From Roseiflexus sp. (GTDB lineage Bacteria; Chloroflexota; Chloroflexia; Chloroflexales; Roseiflexaceae), in assembly GCA_025055265.1 (NCBI GenBank), contig JANWXL010000574.1, positions 1 to 32,345 on the forward strand: a stretch of 32,345 bases of DNA, read 5' to 3'. Both the position numbers and the translations under genes were made by a program. The notes under the pieces were generated by a model. That model was not told where the DNA came from and searched no databases. It worked only from the letters and a program-made list of their open reading frames with translations. Of the stretch, positions 7,081 through 15,187 are shown one piece after another. Position 1 is the stretch's first letter; the number at the start of each line of letters is the position of its first letter.

Positions 7081-8426
7081 CCGGTTATGATGTCGTCATC
7101 TGTGGTGCAGGCATTGCCGGAGTCGCTGCTGCCGAGGCGTTGACAGCGCGCGGCGCATCGGTGCTGCTGGTCGATGAGCGTCCGCCTCTCTCGCTCACCA
7201 GCGATGCATCGAGCGAGTGCTATCGCAACTGGTGGCCCGGTCCCGATGATGCGATGGTTGCGTTGATGAACCACAGCATCGATCTGCTCGAGACGCTGGC
7301 GCGCGAGACGAATAACGCCATTGCGCTCAATCGGCGCGGCTATCTCTATGTCACGACCGATCCGGCGCGAGTAGCATTCCTTCGGCAGGCAGGCGAAGCA
7401 GCGGCGGCGCTGGGCGCAGGACCGCTGCGCATCCATGTCAGCCCCGACACATACACACCCGCCGCTGCCCACGGATTTGATGGTCAGCCCGATGGTGCGG
7501 ATCTGATTCTCGATCAGGCGACGCTTCGCCAGTGTTTTCCCTGCATTGCCGACACTGCTGCTGCTGCGCTGCATGCGCGCCGCTGCGGGTGGTTGAGCGC
7601 TCAGCAACTTGGCATGACTCTGCTGGAGCAGGCGCGCAGTCGTGGCGCACGGTTTCTGCGTGCGCGCGTCGAGTCGGTCGAGGTGGCAAATGGACAGGTT
7701 TCCGCCGTGCAGTGCGACGGTCAGCGCATTGTCACAGGCGCGTTCGTCAATGCCGCTGGACCATTTCTTCGACAGGTTGGACGGATGGTTGGCGTGGAGT
7801 TGCCGGTCTTCTCGGAGCGCCATCTCAAGGTTGCATTTGAAGATCATCTCAGCATCATTCCGCGCGATGCGCCGCTGCTGATCTGCGCCGATCCGCAGAC
7901 GCTCCCCTGGACTGATGAGGAACGTGCGATGCTCGCAGATGAGCCGGAGGTGCAGGCGTTGCTCGGCGAGCTGCCGGCTGGCGCGCATTGCCGTCCAGAA
8001 GGCGGTGCGGGGAGCGCGTGGGTCATCGCACTGTGGGCATACGACGCTGCGCCGGTCGAAGAGTTCTTCCCTCTGCCGCCAGCGCCCTACTTTTTCGAGG
8101 TTACGCTGCGTGGACTGATGCGCATCATTCCGGGGCTCGAAGCATACGTTGATCGTCCACCGCGCCCCTCGATCGATGGCGGCTACTACACCAAAACCCG
8201 CGAGAATCGTCCGCTCATCGGTCCTGCAGGACCACGAGGATCATTTGTAATGGGGGCATTTTCCGGGTATGGCATCATGGCGGCGTGCGGCGCGGCGGAA
8301 ATCCTGGCGGCGCACATCGGCGGCGCAGCAACGCCTGCCTATGCGGCCGCATTTCACCCTGCACGCTACGACGATCCTGCCTATCGCGCGCGCCTCGACA
8401 CCTGGACGGATACGGGGCAGTTGTGA
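7077..8426 (+). CDS. FAD-dependent oxidoreductase, DAO family
   Basis: A 449-residue flavoprotein of the D-amino-acid oxidase/sarcosine oxidase/glycine oxidase type, which oxidises C-N bonds of amino acids or amines. The N-terminus Y-D-V-V-I-C-G-A-G-I-A-G carries the FAD G-x-G-x2-G motif (10-15), and L-V-D-E-R near 31-35 binds the FAD ribose. The C-terminal N-R-P-L-I-G-P-A-G and G-A-F-S-G-Y-G-I-M-A-A fit the DAO flavin site. The GTG start overlaps the stop of the aminotransferase (GTGA). The pairing suggests the two enzymes act on one amine or amino-sugar substrate, one oxidising and one transaminating. The substrate cannot be read from sequence. A hairpin follows the stop. Confidence 0.88.
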   Translation: MTGYDVVICGAGIAGVAAAEALTARGASVLLVDERPPLSLTSDASSECYRNWWPGPDDAMVALMNHSIDLLETLARETNNAIALNRRGYLYVTTDPARVAFLRQAGEAAAALGAGPLRIHVSPDTYTPAAAHGFDGQPDGADLILDQATLRQCFPCIADTAAAALHARRCGWLSAQQLGMTLLEQARSRGARFLRARVESVEVANGQVSAVQCDGQRIVTGAFVNAAGPFLRQVGRMVGVELPVFSERHLKVAFEDHLSIIPRDAPLLICADPQTLPWTDEERAMLADEPEVQALLGELPAGAHCRPEGGAGSAWVIALWAYDAAPVEEFFPLPPAPYFFEVTLRGLMRIIPGLEAYVDRPPRPSIDGGYYTKTRENRPLIGPAGPRGSFVMGAFSGYGIMAACGAAEILAAHIGGAATPAYAAAFHPARYDDPAYRARLDTWTDTGQL

Positions 8427-8436
8427 TTCATACGCG

Positions 8437-8470
8437 CAAAACATACAGCCGTTGCACTGCAACGGCTGTA
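8437..8470 (-). terminator. Intrinsic terminator of tRNA-Lys, possibly bidirectional
   Basis: A perfect 12-bp stem, TACAGCCGTTGC and GCAACGGCTGTA, with loop ACT (8444-8470). On the minus strand it is followed by TGTTTTGCG, a short T-tract, and it begins 7 bases past the tRNA CCA end. It also lies 17 bases past the stop of the flavoprotein gene on the plus strand, so it may stop both. Confidence 0.8.
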
Positions 8471-8477
8471 CGTGAAA

Positions 8478-8553
<76 letters not shown>

Positions 8554-8560
8554 ACGCAGA

Positions 8561-8589
8561 ATGATACCACAAGGCGGCGTATTTCGCAA
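8561..8589 (-). promoter_or_regulatory. Promoter of tRNA-Lys
   Basis: Minus-strand TTGCGA (-35, 8584-8589), 17-bp spacer, TATCAT (-10, 8561-8566) with an extended TG (TTGTGG-TATCAT). The predicted start is near 8554, right at the mature tRNA 5' end, so the 5' leader would be almost absent. Confidence 0.6.
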
Positions 8590-8676
8590 GTCAATGCGGC
8601 ATTGCGGGTGCAGTCGTGAGGGGATAGCAGGCGCCGTGATCTCTGTCGCCTGGATTGTTATCCTGATCTCAAGCAT

Positions 8677-8712
8677 CGTAAGGGCGGTTCTCAGACCTGC
8701 CCTTGTGCTACG
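8677..8712. repeat. GTAAGGGCGG palindromic intergenic repeat (imperfect copy)
   Basis: CGTAAGGGCGG-TTCTCAGA-CC-T-GCCCTT-GTG-CTACG is a decayed form of the perfect hairpin at 24089-24119. The remainder of 8571-8780 shows nothing recognisable. Confidence 0.6.
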
Positions 8713-8780
8713 CCGCCCCATCCAGGTCTGTTCTGCGACGATGCTCTCATACGATTATCACGGCAACCAGTGGTGAAGTA

Positions 8781-8789
8781 TGCTATACT
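8781..8789 (+). promoter_or_regulatory. Extended -10 promoter of the zinc-ribbon/MoxR cluster
   Basis: TGCTATACT, an extended -10, 36 bases before the ATG at 8826, with a predicted start near 8796. No clear -35. As the following genes lie close together on one strand, this may drive the whole 8826-17989 cluster. Confidence 0.5.
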
Positions 8790-8825
8790 TCTTAGGGCGT
8801 CGATAAGCGGAACGAGGAGCAACCG

Positions 8826-9254
8826 ATGGTAGAGCGCATTTGTTCGCAATGCGGTCACGGCAATCCGCTTGATCATCATTTCTGTGGGAAATGCGGCGCA
8901 GCGCTGGAACGACTGCTCCCTGCGCCACTGTCGCAGCAGCCGCTGGCGCGTCTGGGGGCATCCATTCCTGCCCGCTGGCGCGATGTCGGGCGCGCGGTGG
9001 CGATCAGCGCCGTCGCGCTGGCGGCGGAAGCCGGCATCGCCTGGCTGGCGCGGCGGATCGAACAGCGGAGTCTGCCGGTTACCCTTTCTTCCGCCCCGAC
9101 GCATACCGCAAAGCCTGCTGCCCAACTGCCAGCGACTCGCACGACAACAAATGTCGTAACGATCATCAGTGAACGGGTGATCGAGTTCATCGACGACGGC
9201 AACGGAACGCGACGCATCACTGAACGCGCATTCTGGCGCCGCGTCGAAGAGTAG
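8826..9254 (+). CDS. Zinc-ribbon protein
   Basis: A 142-residue protein with an N-terminal zinc ribbon, C-S-Q-C (6-9) and C-G-K-C (20-23), ten residues apart. A hydrophobic helix rich in Ala follows (about 52-72), perhaps a single membrane segment. Then comes a Pro/Thr-rich linker and a charged tail with V-I-E-F-I-D-D-G-N-G. The GAGGAG Shine-Dalgarno sits eight bases before the ATG. It lies 11 bp ahead of the coiled-coil gene and opens the MoxR/VWA cluster, so a role in the same membrane machine is likely. Zinc ribbons of this kind are common in uncharacterised Chloroflexota proteins. Specific function unknown. Confidence 0.75.
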   Translation: MVERICSQCGHGNPLDHHFCGKCGAALERLLPAPLSQQPLARLGASIPARWRDVGRAVAISAVALAAEAGIAWLARRIEQRSLPVTLSSAPTHTAKPAAQLPATRTTTNVVTIISERVIEFIDDGNGTRRITERAFWRRVEE

Positions 9255-9265
9255 GCGACCACTTG

Positions 9266-11002
9266 ATGTCAGCGCCTTCTGTTACAATCAATCACCTTCA
9301 GCAACGGTTGCGCCCGATGGCGCTGCGTTTGCGTCTGCGCGATACGCTCTGGTTCGCCAGCAGCACCATGTGGATCGCTGCGCTGGCGTCACTGGCTATC
9401 CAGATAGCCGGTCGTCTGTTTCCGATCCCCGGGCTGCTCTGGATATCTCTGGCGCCATTAGCGCTGTGGATATTGATTGTCGGCGGCTATCTGACGGTGC
9501 GTCCATTACCGCCGATCCGCGTCGCGCAGCGGATCGACACGTTGCTCGATGCGCGTGAGCGTCTCGCTACGGCGCTTGAACTCAGTCAGCGCGCTGAGCG
9601 GACGCCGCTGGTCGAATTGCAGCAGCGCGACGCATATGCCTTTGCCACAACCCTCAAGCCGCGTCTGGTGCCGCTTGAGATCAATCGACGACCGCTGATC
9701 GTCGCGCTGGCGCTGGCGGCTGCCGTGGTTGCGCTGATCGTATTGCCTAACCCGCAGGACCAGGTTCTGGCAGAGCGGGCCGCCATTCGCGAGGCGACGC
9801 AGCAGGCAGTGGCGCAGATCGAGCAACTGCGTCAGGAGATCGCCCAGAACCAGAGTCTCAGCCCTGAGGAACGCGCAGCGCTGGATCGCGAACTGGCGGA
9901 ATTGCAACAGCGTCTCGAGCAGAATCCGGGCAATCGTGAAGAGGCGCTCGCCGATCTTTCGACAACTGAGGCGCGTCTGCAACAGCGCCTGACGCCTGAT
10001 GCAGATGCGCAACGCGCTGCGCTGGAACAACTTGCCCGCAATTTGCAGGCGATTGAGAATCAACCGCAGAGCAGTCGTCCCTCGCTGGAACAGGCTGAGG
10101 ATGCGCTGCGACAACTGGCGCAGCAGATCGAATCCATGACCGCCGAAGAACGCGCCCAACTGGCGGAACAATTGCGCCAGGAAGCGCAGCAATTGCAACA
10201 GAGCGCGCCGCAGACGGCGCAGGCGTTGCAGCAGGCGGCGGACGCCTTGCAGCAAAATAATGTTCAACAGGCGCAGCAAGCGCTTGAACAGGCGGCGCAG
10301 AGCGTCCAGCAGGCGCAGCAGCAGCAGGCGGCGCAGCAGGCGGCGCAACAGGCGATTGCCCAACTCCAGGAAGAACGCCAGTCCATTGCTCAGTCCGGGC
10401 AGCAACAGCAAGGACAGCAGCAACAGGGACAGCAGCAACCGCAAGGACAGCAGCAACAGGGGCAGCAGCAGCAGGGACAACCGCAAGGGCAGCAGCAGGG
10501 GCAGCAGCAGCAGGGACAACCGCAAGGGCAGCAGCAGGGGCAGCAGCAGCAGGGACAACAGCAGTCTGGTCAGCAACAGGGACAACTGCAAGGGCAGCAG
10601 CAGGGACAGCAGCAGCAGGGACAGCAACAACAGGGGCAGCAACCAGGGCAGCAAGCAGGGCAGGAAGGTCAGCCGGGTTCGCAGATGCAAGGGAACCAGC
10701 AAAGCCCGGCGACCGGAAACCAGGCGGGCACTGGCAGCAGCGACCTTGTCTATCAGCCCTTTACGCCCGATGGACAACCACGTGATGTCGAGCGCATTCA
10801 GGGGCAGGAAGGCGCAGGCGGGCAGACGCAGGTTCAGCAAGGGCAGTTGAACGCGCCGGGAGGCGTGAGTCCGCTTCAGACTCCCTATCAACAGGTGTTG
10901 CGCGAGTATCAGCGTGCAGCGGGAGAAGCGCTCGATCAGAGCGCTATTCCGCCGCACCTGAAAGATTATGTGCGCGACTATTTTTCACGGCTTGAGCCGT
11001 GA
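9266..11002 (+). CDS. Membrane-anchored coiled-coil protein with Q/G-rich tract
   Basis: A 578-residue protein. Residues about 25-75 contain two hydrophobic helices and 145-162 a third, after which the chain is predicted coiled coil (about 170-370, Gln/Ala/Leu/Glu-rich). Residues about 375-475 are almost only Gln and Gly with occasional Pro. The last 40 residues return to an ordered form ending Y-V-R-D-Y-F-S-R-L-E-P. The plan of N-terminal helices, long coiled coil and conserved C-terminal motif resembles DUF4175-type proteins found beside moxR/DUF58/VWA genes. It may be the structural partner of that machine, reaching out from the membrane. ATG 9266 is preferred to the adjacent TTG 9263; Shine-Dalgarno is poor. 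The 1.4-kb frame on the opposite strand is a shadow. Confidence 0.8.
   Translation: MSAPSVTINHLQQRLRPMALRLRLRDTLWFASSTMWIAALASLAIQIAGRLFPIPGLLWISLAPLALWILIVGGYLTVRPLPPIRVAQRIDTLLDARERLATALELSQRAERTPLVELQQRDAYAFATTLKPRLVPLEINRRPLIVALALAAAVVALIVLPNPQDQVLAERAAIREATQQAVAQIEQLRQEIAQNQSLSPEERAALDRELAELQQRLEQNPGNREEALADLSTTEARLQQRLTPDADAQRAALEQLARNLQAIENQPQSSRPSLEQAEDALRQLAQQIESMTAEERAQLAEQLRQEAQQLQQSAPQTAQALQQAADALQQNNVQQAQQALEQAAQSVQQAQQQQAAQQAAQQAIAQLQEERQSIAQSGQQQQGQQQQGQQQPQGQQQQGQQQQGQPQGQQQGQQQQGQPQGQQQGQQQQGQQQSGQQQGQLQGQQQGQQQQGQQQQGQQPGQQAGQEGQPGSQMQGNQQSPATGNQAGTGSSDLVYQPFTPDGQPRDVERIQGQEGAGGQTQVQQGQLNAPGGVSPLQTPYQQVLREYQRAAGEALDQSAIPPHLKDYVRDYFSRLEP
10400..10670 (+). repeat. CAG/GGGCAG-type coding minisatellite
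   Basis: The Q/G tract is built from short direct repeats (CAGCAGCAGGGGCAG and variants). A 39-bp unit, coding for thirteen residues G-Q-P-Q-G-Q3-G-Q4, occurs twice in a row, from 10474 and from 10513. Such DNA tends to change length by slippage in multiples of three. Confidence 0.9.
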
Positions 11003-11050
11003 GCACGATGTTCCTGGCTCCGTGTTCGAGTTAGGAGGTGTCAGATTCCT

Positions 11051-11248
11051 ATGATGTGGCTATTTCCGGGCATGCTTGCGCTGATCGTCGTGCTTGGCAG
11101 CGCGGCGATCATCGTTGGCGGACGCCTGATGAAACCATCCGCCAGCGTCGTAGCCTTCGTCTTTGCTATAACAGCGGTATCGTGGGTAGTGCTGATCGTT
11201 GTGTCGATCGGCTTGATGATGCGGAGTTTTGCAACGATAAGCCTCTAG
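11051..11248 (+). CDS. Small two-helix membrane protein
   Basis: A 65-residue protein made almost wholly of two transmembrane helices (about 3-24 and 33-56) separated by G-G-R-L-M-K-P-S. A strong AGGAGGTG precedes the first of two adjacent ATGs by ten bases, which supports translation. It sits between the coiled-coil gene and the moxR-type gene (13 bp gap). A 75-residue overlapping frame from 11038 is rejected because it has no hydrophobic pattern. Function unknown; a small membrane subunit or adaptor of the MoxR/VWA machine is the natural guess. Confidence 0.7.
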   Translation: MMWLFPGMLALIVVLGSAAIIVGGRLMKPSASVVAFVFAITAVSWVVLIVVSIGLMMRSFATISL

Positions 11249-11261
11249 GAAAGAATATGGT

Positions 11262-12266
11262 ATGACAGCAGCAGCAGAAATGGCGCAGGACGTTCTATCG
11301 CCCGAAGAGTTTCGTCAGCGCGCGCTGGCGATTGAGACCGAGATCTCACAAGTGATTGTCGGGCAGCGAGAACTGATCCGGCAGACGGTGATTACACTGC
11401 TGGCAGGAGGAAACGCACTCCTCGAAGGGGTGCCGGGGCTGGCGAAAACCACGCTGGTGCGCACCCTTGCCGATGTGATCGATTGTTCTTTCAGCCGCAT
11501 CCAGTTTACGCCCGACCTTATGCCTGCCGATATTGTCGGTACGACTCTTATCAGCGAGGATGAATCAGGTCGCAAAACATTCCGGTTTGAGCCGGGTCCA
11601 ATTTTTGCGAACCTCATCCTGGCGGACGAGATCAACCGCGCGACGCCAAAGACGCAGAGTGCGCTGCTTGAGGCGATGCAGGAACATACGGTGACGGTCG
11701 CCAAGACCATCCATCGCCTGGAAAGTCCGTTCTTCGTGCTGGCGACGCAGAATCCGCTTGAAATGGAGGGCACCTATCCGTTGCCCGAAGCGCAACTCGA
11801 CCGCTTCTTCTTCAAGATTCTCATCCCCTTCCCGACCGCCGCCGACCTGGTGGAAATCGCCAATCGCACGACCGGCGCGCGGATGCCGCAGGTGCGCAAG
11901 GTGGCGAATGCTTCAACGATCCTGGCGATGCAGCGACTGGCGCGTTCGGTCCCGATTGCCAGTCACGTCCTCGCTTACGCAGCGCGCCTGATTACCGCTA
12001 CCCATCCTGAAGATAAGGACGCACCTCCGGTAACGAAGCAGTATGTGCGGTATGGCGCCAGTCCGCGCGGCATGCAGGCGCTCATTCTGGCAGGCAAGAT
12101 TATGGCGCTCCTCGATGGACGCTACAACGTTGCATTCGCCGATCTGCGCCAGGCGGCGCTGCCCGCCCTGCGCCACCGGGTCATCCTGAATTTTGAGGCG
12201 CAGGCGGAAGGGATTTCCCCCGACGATATCGTCAAACAGGTGGTTGAGTCGGTGCGCGCCGAGTGA
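11262..12266 (+). CDS. MoxR-family AAA+ ATPase
   Basis: A 334-residue MoxR-type AAA+ ATPase. These form hexamers and act as chaperones that, with VWA-domain partners, activate or assemble protein complexes. Motifs: Walker A G-V-P-G-L-A-K-T (56-63), Walker B L-I-L-A-D-E-I-N-R-A (118-127), sensor 1 A-T-Q-N-P-L-E-M-E-G-T-Y-P-L-P-E-A-Q-L-D-R-F (about 160-181), and the lid motif G-A-S-P-R-G (about 266-271, sensor 2). Length is normal. The Shine-Dalgarno AGGAAAG precedes the ATG. It is followed 81 bp later by the DUF58 gene; a hairpin, GGCGTCG-TTGTGAG-CGACGCC (12278-12298), lies between them without a T-tract and could stabilise the upstream message. Confidence 0.95.
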   Translation: MTAAAEMAQDVLSPEEFRQRALAIETEISQVIVGQRELIRQTVITLLAGGNALLEGVPGLAKTTLVRTLADVIDCSFSRIQFTPDLMPADIVGTTLISEDESGRKTFRFEPGPIFANLILADEINRATPKTQSALLEAMQEHTVTVAKTIHRLESPFFVLATQNPLEMEGTYPLPEAQLDRFFFKILIPFPTAADLVEIANRTTGARMPQVRKVANASTILAMQRLARSVPIASHVLAYAARLITATHPEDKDAPPVTKQYVRYGASPRGMQALILAGKIMALLDGRYNVAFADLRQAALPALRHRVILNFEAQAEGISPDDIVKQVVESVRAE

Positions 12267-12347
12267 CCGCAAGGTCAGGCGTCGTTGTGAGCGACGCCAA
12301 ACTATCGCTTCACTTTGCTGCTGGCGCCGCTCTGGAAGATGCATTCG

Positions 12348-13238
12348 ATGACGACAACCTCAGCACAACCGTTGTTCGACTCCGCATTTCTGCGCAAACT
12401 GGATCGCCTGGCGCTGCTGACGCGGCGCGCGATGGTCGGCGACATCCAGGGTGAGCGGCGCAGTCCCCGGCGCGGGGCGTCAGTCGAGTTCGCCGATTTT
12501 CGCCCCTACGTCCGCGGCGATGATATTCGCCAGATCGACTGGAACCTGTATGCGCGGATGGAACGCTTCTTCCTCAAACTCTTCGTGGCTGAAGAGGAGT
12601 TGACCGTCCATCTGCTCGTGGATAACAGCGCCTCAATGGATTGGGGCGACCCGCATAAACTGACATACGCCCGCCGCCTGGCGGCGGCATTCGGGTATGT
12701 GGCGCTCTCGACGCTCGACCGGGTAACAGTGACGGCATTCGCTGCCGGGGCGGGCGGTCAACTCCGCGGGGTGCGCGGCAAGGCAGGCGCGCAGCCGCTC
12801 TTTGCGTTCCTCCAGAAACTTCAACCCGGCGGCGCTGGCGATCTGGCAGACGCCTGTAAACGCTATGCACGCACGGCGATCAATCCCGGTCCGCTCATTC
12901 TGTGTTCCGACCTCCTCGATCCGCGCTGGGAAGACGCGCTCCGCGCGCTCGGATCGCGTCCGTTTGAGATCACGCTGCTCCACATTCTGGCGCCGCAGGA
13001 ACTGCGTCCGCAACTCGACGGCGATTTCCGCCTGCTGGACGCTGAGACGGGCGAGGCAGTCGAGATCACTGCCGATCTGGAGACCTTGCAACGCTACCAG
13101 GATCATCTGCGTGAATGGCAGGAGGCGATTGAACGCTTCTGCCATGGGCGCGGCATCACGTATGTGCAGGTTGATACGGCGCAGCCGGTTGAGGAGTTCA
13201 TTCTGACGATGCTGCGACGGCGCGGGGTGTTTCGCTAA
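12348..13238 (+). CDS. DUF58 protein with VWA-like fold
   Basis: A 296-residue DUF58 protein, the usual partner of MoxR ATPases. The family signature V-E-F-A-D-F-R-P-Y-V-R-G-D-D-I-R-Q-I-D-W is at 46-65. A MIDAS-like D-N-S-A-S-M (92-97) begins a VWA-like domain that runs to about 270. ATG 12348 is chosen because a GGAAG lies ten bases upstream; ATG 12339 is also possible, and the frame extends to 12315. No transmembrane segment is seen, so it is probably cytosolic and links the ATPase with the membrane VWA proteins encoded directly downstream (13 bp gap). Confidence 0.92.
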   Translation: MTTTSAQPLFDSAFLRKLDRLALLTRRAMVGDIQGERRSPRRGASVEFADFRPYVRGDDIRQIDWNLYARMERFFLKLFVAEEELTVHLLVDNSASMDWGDPHKLTYARRLAAAFGYVALSTLDRVTVTAFAAGAGGQLRGVRGKAGAQPLFAFLQKLQPGGAGDLADACKRYARTAINPGPLILCSDLLDPRWEDALRALGSRPFEITLLHILAPQELRPQLDGDFRLLDAETGEAVEITADLETLQRYQDHLREWQEAIERFCHGRGITYVQVDTAQPVEEFILTMLRRRGVFR

Positions 13239-13251
13239 TGACGGGTGTCGT

Positions 13252-15186
13252 ATGTCGTTGTTGACGCCGCTTGCGTTGCTCAGTGCGCTGATTGTGGGTC
13301 CGCTGATCGTGGCGATGTATCTGCTGAAACTTCGCCGCGAGGAACGGCGCGTCTCCTCGACCTTCCTCTGGCAGCGCATGGTGCGCGATGTGGAAGCGAA
13401 TGCGCCCTGGCAGCGCCTGCGACGCAACTGGCTCCTCTTCCTGCAATTGCTCCTCCTGCTGCTGCTGGCAATCGCGCTGGCGCGACCATTCTTCCTCACC
13501 ACCGGCATCAGCGGACAAAACCTGATCATTATTATCGACCGCTCGGCAAGCATGGCGGCGACGGACGTTCCTCCTTCGCGACTCGAAGCGGCGCGGCGTC
13601 AGGCGCAGACGCTCGTCGACCAGTTGCCTGAAGGCGGGCGTGCAACGATCATCGCCGTCGGCGGGCAGATGGAAGTGGTCGCGGCGTCTACCACTGATCG
13701 CCGCCAGATGTACGACGCCATTCGCTCGATTACGCTCAACGTCGGCGGTCGTAGCGATCTGTCGCAGGCGCTGGCGCTCGCCACAGCCCTCGCGGCGCGC
13801 GAACCGGATAGCGAGGTTGCCATTATCTCCGATGGCAATGTCGAGATTCCCACCGATATTCGCGTTCCGGCGACCGTGCGTTATTTTCCGATCGGGCAAC
13901 GCGCCGAGAATGCGGCGATCAGCTCCATGGCGCTGCAACCAGGTCCTGCCGGACAGACGCTGTTCGTGCAGGCGACCAATTACGGTCCGGCGGCAGTCGT
14001 GCGACGACTCGATCTCTACCTGGACGGTGCGCTTTTCAACGCATATGAACTGAACCTCGGTCCCGACGGCGCCTCAGACGCTATCCAGACGGTGATAGTT
14101 GATGTTCCTGCCCAGGTGCGCGTGGCTGAGGCGCGTCTCAGTCCGGCGCCGAACGCAGATTTCCTGCCCTCCGATGATCGGGCATGGGCGGTAAGCGCAG
14201 CGGGCGCTGGCGTGGAGGTGCGCATTGTTGGTCCTGGCAATCGCTTTCTCGAAACGGCGCTCGCGCTATTGCCCGGCATTACAGCCACGAAAACGACAAC
14301 TCCCACAGTTTCTGGCGACACTGCGCCGCAGATTACAATCTTTGACCGAGTTGTGCCGGAAACGCTGCCGACCGGCAATCTGGTGTTCATTGCGCCGATG
14401 CGCTCGACCGACCTCTTTTCCGTTACTGGCGTCGTCGATTTTCCGCTCCTGCGCCCGGCGCCGATTGTACTCGAAGGTCAGGCGCCGCCGCTGCTGCGGA
14501 ATGTCAGTGTGAGTGAAGTGAATGTGCTGCGCGCAATGCGTCTCGAGGCGGGAATATGGGCGCGCACGCTGGTCGAAGGAGACGGCAGCCCGATGCTGCT
14601 GGCAGGGGAACGTGAAGGGCGCCGGATCGTTGTCCTGGCGTTTGCGTTGCAGGACTCCGATCTGCCGCTCCAGGTTGCATTTCCGCTGCTGATCTCGAAC
14701 ATCATCGGATATCTGGCGCCAGGGAGCGGTCTGGATTCTTCGCAGATCGCTCCCGGACAGCCGCTGGCTGTGGCGGTTGATCCTGCCGTGACCGCAGTGC
14801 GCGTCGTTCGACCGGACGGGCGCGTCGAGGCGGCGCAGATTCAGGGCGGGCAGGCAATCTATGCCGGTACTGATGCGCTGGGACCATACCTCATTGAACA
14901 GGTGCGCGATAACCAGGTGATCGATCAGCGTGGTTTCGCTATCAATCTGTTTATGCCAGAAGAGTCACGCATTGCGCCAGCAAGCGAGCTGCGGGTGCCG
15001 CAGGTCAGCGGATTGCAACAGGCAGTGACGCGCGAGCAGGTAGGGCGACAGGAAATCTGGCGCTGGCTGGCGGTTGCGGCGATCCTGGTGGTCATCGTCG
15101 AATGGCTGGTGTATCAGCGAAGCGGTCTGGCATATCTGCGGCAGCGCTTCCGCGTCGCACTCGCAGCGCGACGCCGTCTAGCGTAG
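13252..15186 (+). CDS. BatA-like membrane protein with VWA domain
   Basis: A 644-residue membrane protein. The first 80 residues have the BatA-type N-terminus: a helix at 5-25, the charged K-L-R-R-E-E-R-R-V-S-S-T-F-L-W patch and a second Leu-rich helix at 60-78 ending A-L-A-R-P. A VWA domain follows, with MIDAS D-R-S-A-S-M (96-101), and I-I-S-D-G-N near 198 as its later acidic motif. Residues about 225-600 are beta-rich and probably periplasmic. One helix near 605-623 anchors the C-terminus, followed by a basic tail. It begins 13 bp after the DUF58 gene and ends 1 bp before the next one. The MIDAS motif suggests metal-dependent protein binding. Confidence 0.9.
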   Translation: MSLLTPLALLSALIVGPLIVAMYLLKLRREERRVSSTFLWQRMVRDVEANAPWQRLRRNWLLFLQLLLLLLLAIALARPFFLTTGISGQNLIIIIDRSASMAATDVPPSRLEAARRQAQTLVDQLPEGGRATIIAVGGQMEVVAASTTDRRQMYDAIRSITLNVGGRSDLSQALALATALAAREPDSEVAIISDGNVEIPTDIRVPATVRYFPIGQRAENAAISSMALQPGPAGQTLFVQATNYGPAAVVRRLDLYLDGALFNAYELNLGPDGASDAIQTVIVDVPAQVRVAEARLSPAPNADFLPSDDRAWAVSAAGAGVEVRIVGPGNRFLETALALLPGITATKTTTPTVSGDTAPQITIFDRVVPETLPTGNLVFIAPMRSTDLFSVTGVVDFPLLRPAPIVLEGQAPPLLRNVSVSEVNVLRAMRLEAGIWARTLVEGDGSPMLLAGEREGRRIVVLAFALQDSDLPLQVAFPLLISNIIGYLAPGSGLDSSQIAPGQPLAVAVDPAVTAVRVVRPDGRVEAAQIQGGQAIYAGTDALGPYLIEQVRDNQVIDQRGFAINLFMPEESRIAPASELRVPQVSGLQQAVTREQVGRQEIWRWLAVAAILVVIVEWLVYQRSGLAYLRQRFRVALAARRRLA

Positions 15187-15187
15187 T

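Noticed and set aside
9506-10957. 483-codon open frame on the minus strand, Leu/Arg-rich
   Set aside because: It is the antisense of the Q/G coiled-coil gene; CAG repeats read backwards as Leu codons. No Shine-Dalgarno and no protein-like pattern.
12278-12298. Terminator between the MoxR and DUF58 genes
   Set aside because: The GGCGTCG/CGACGCC hairpin has no T-tract and lies inside a conserved gene pair; read-through is expected.
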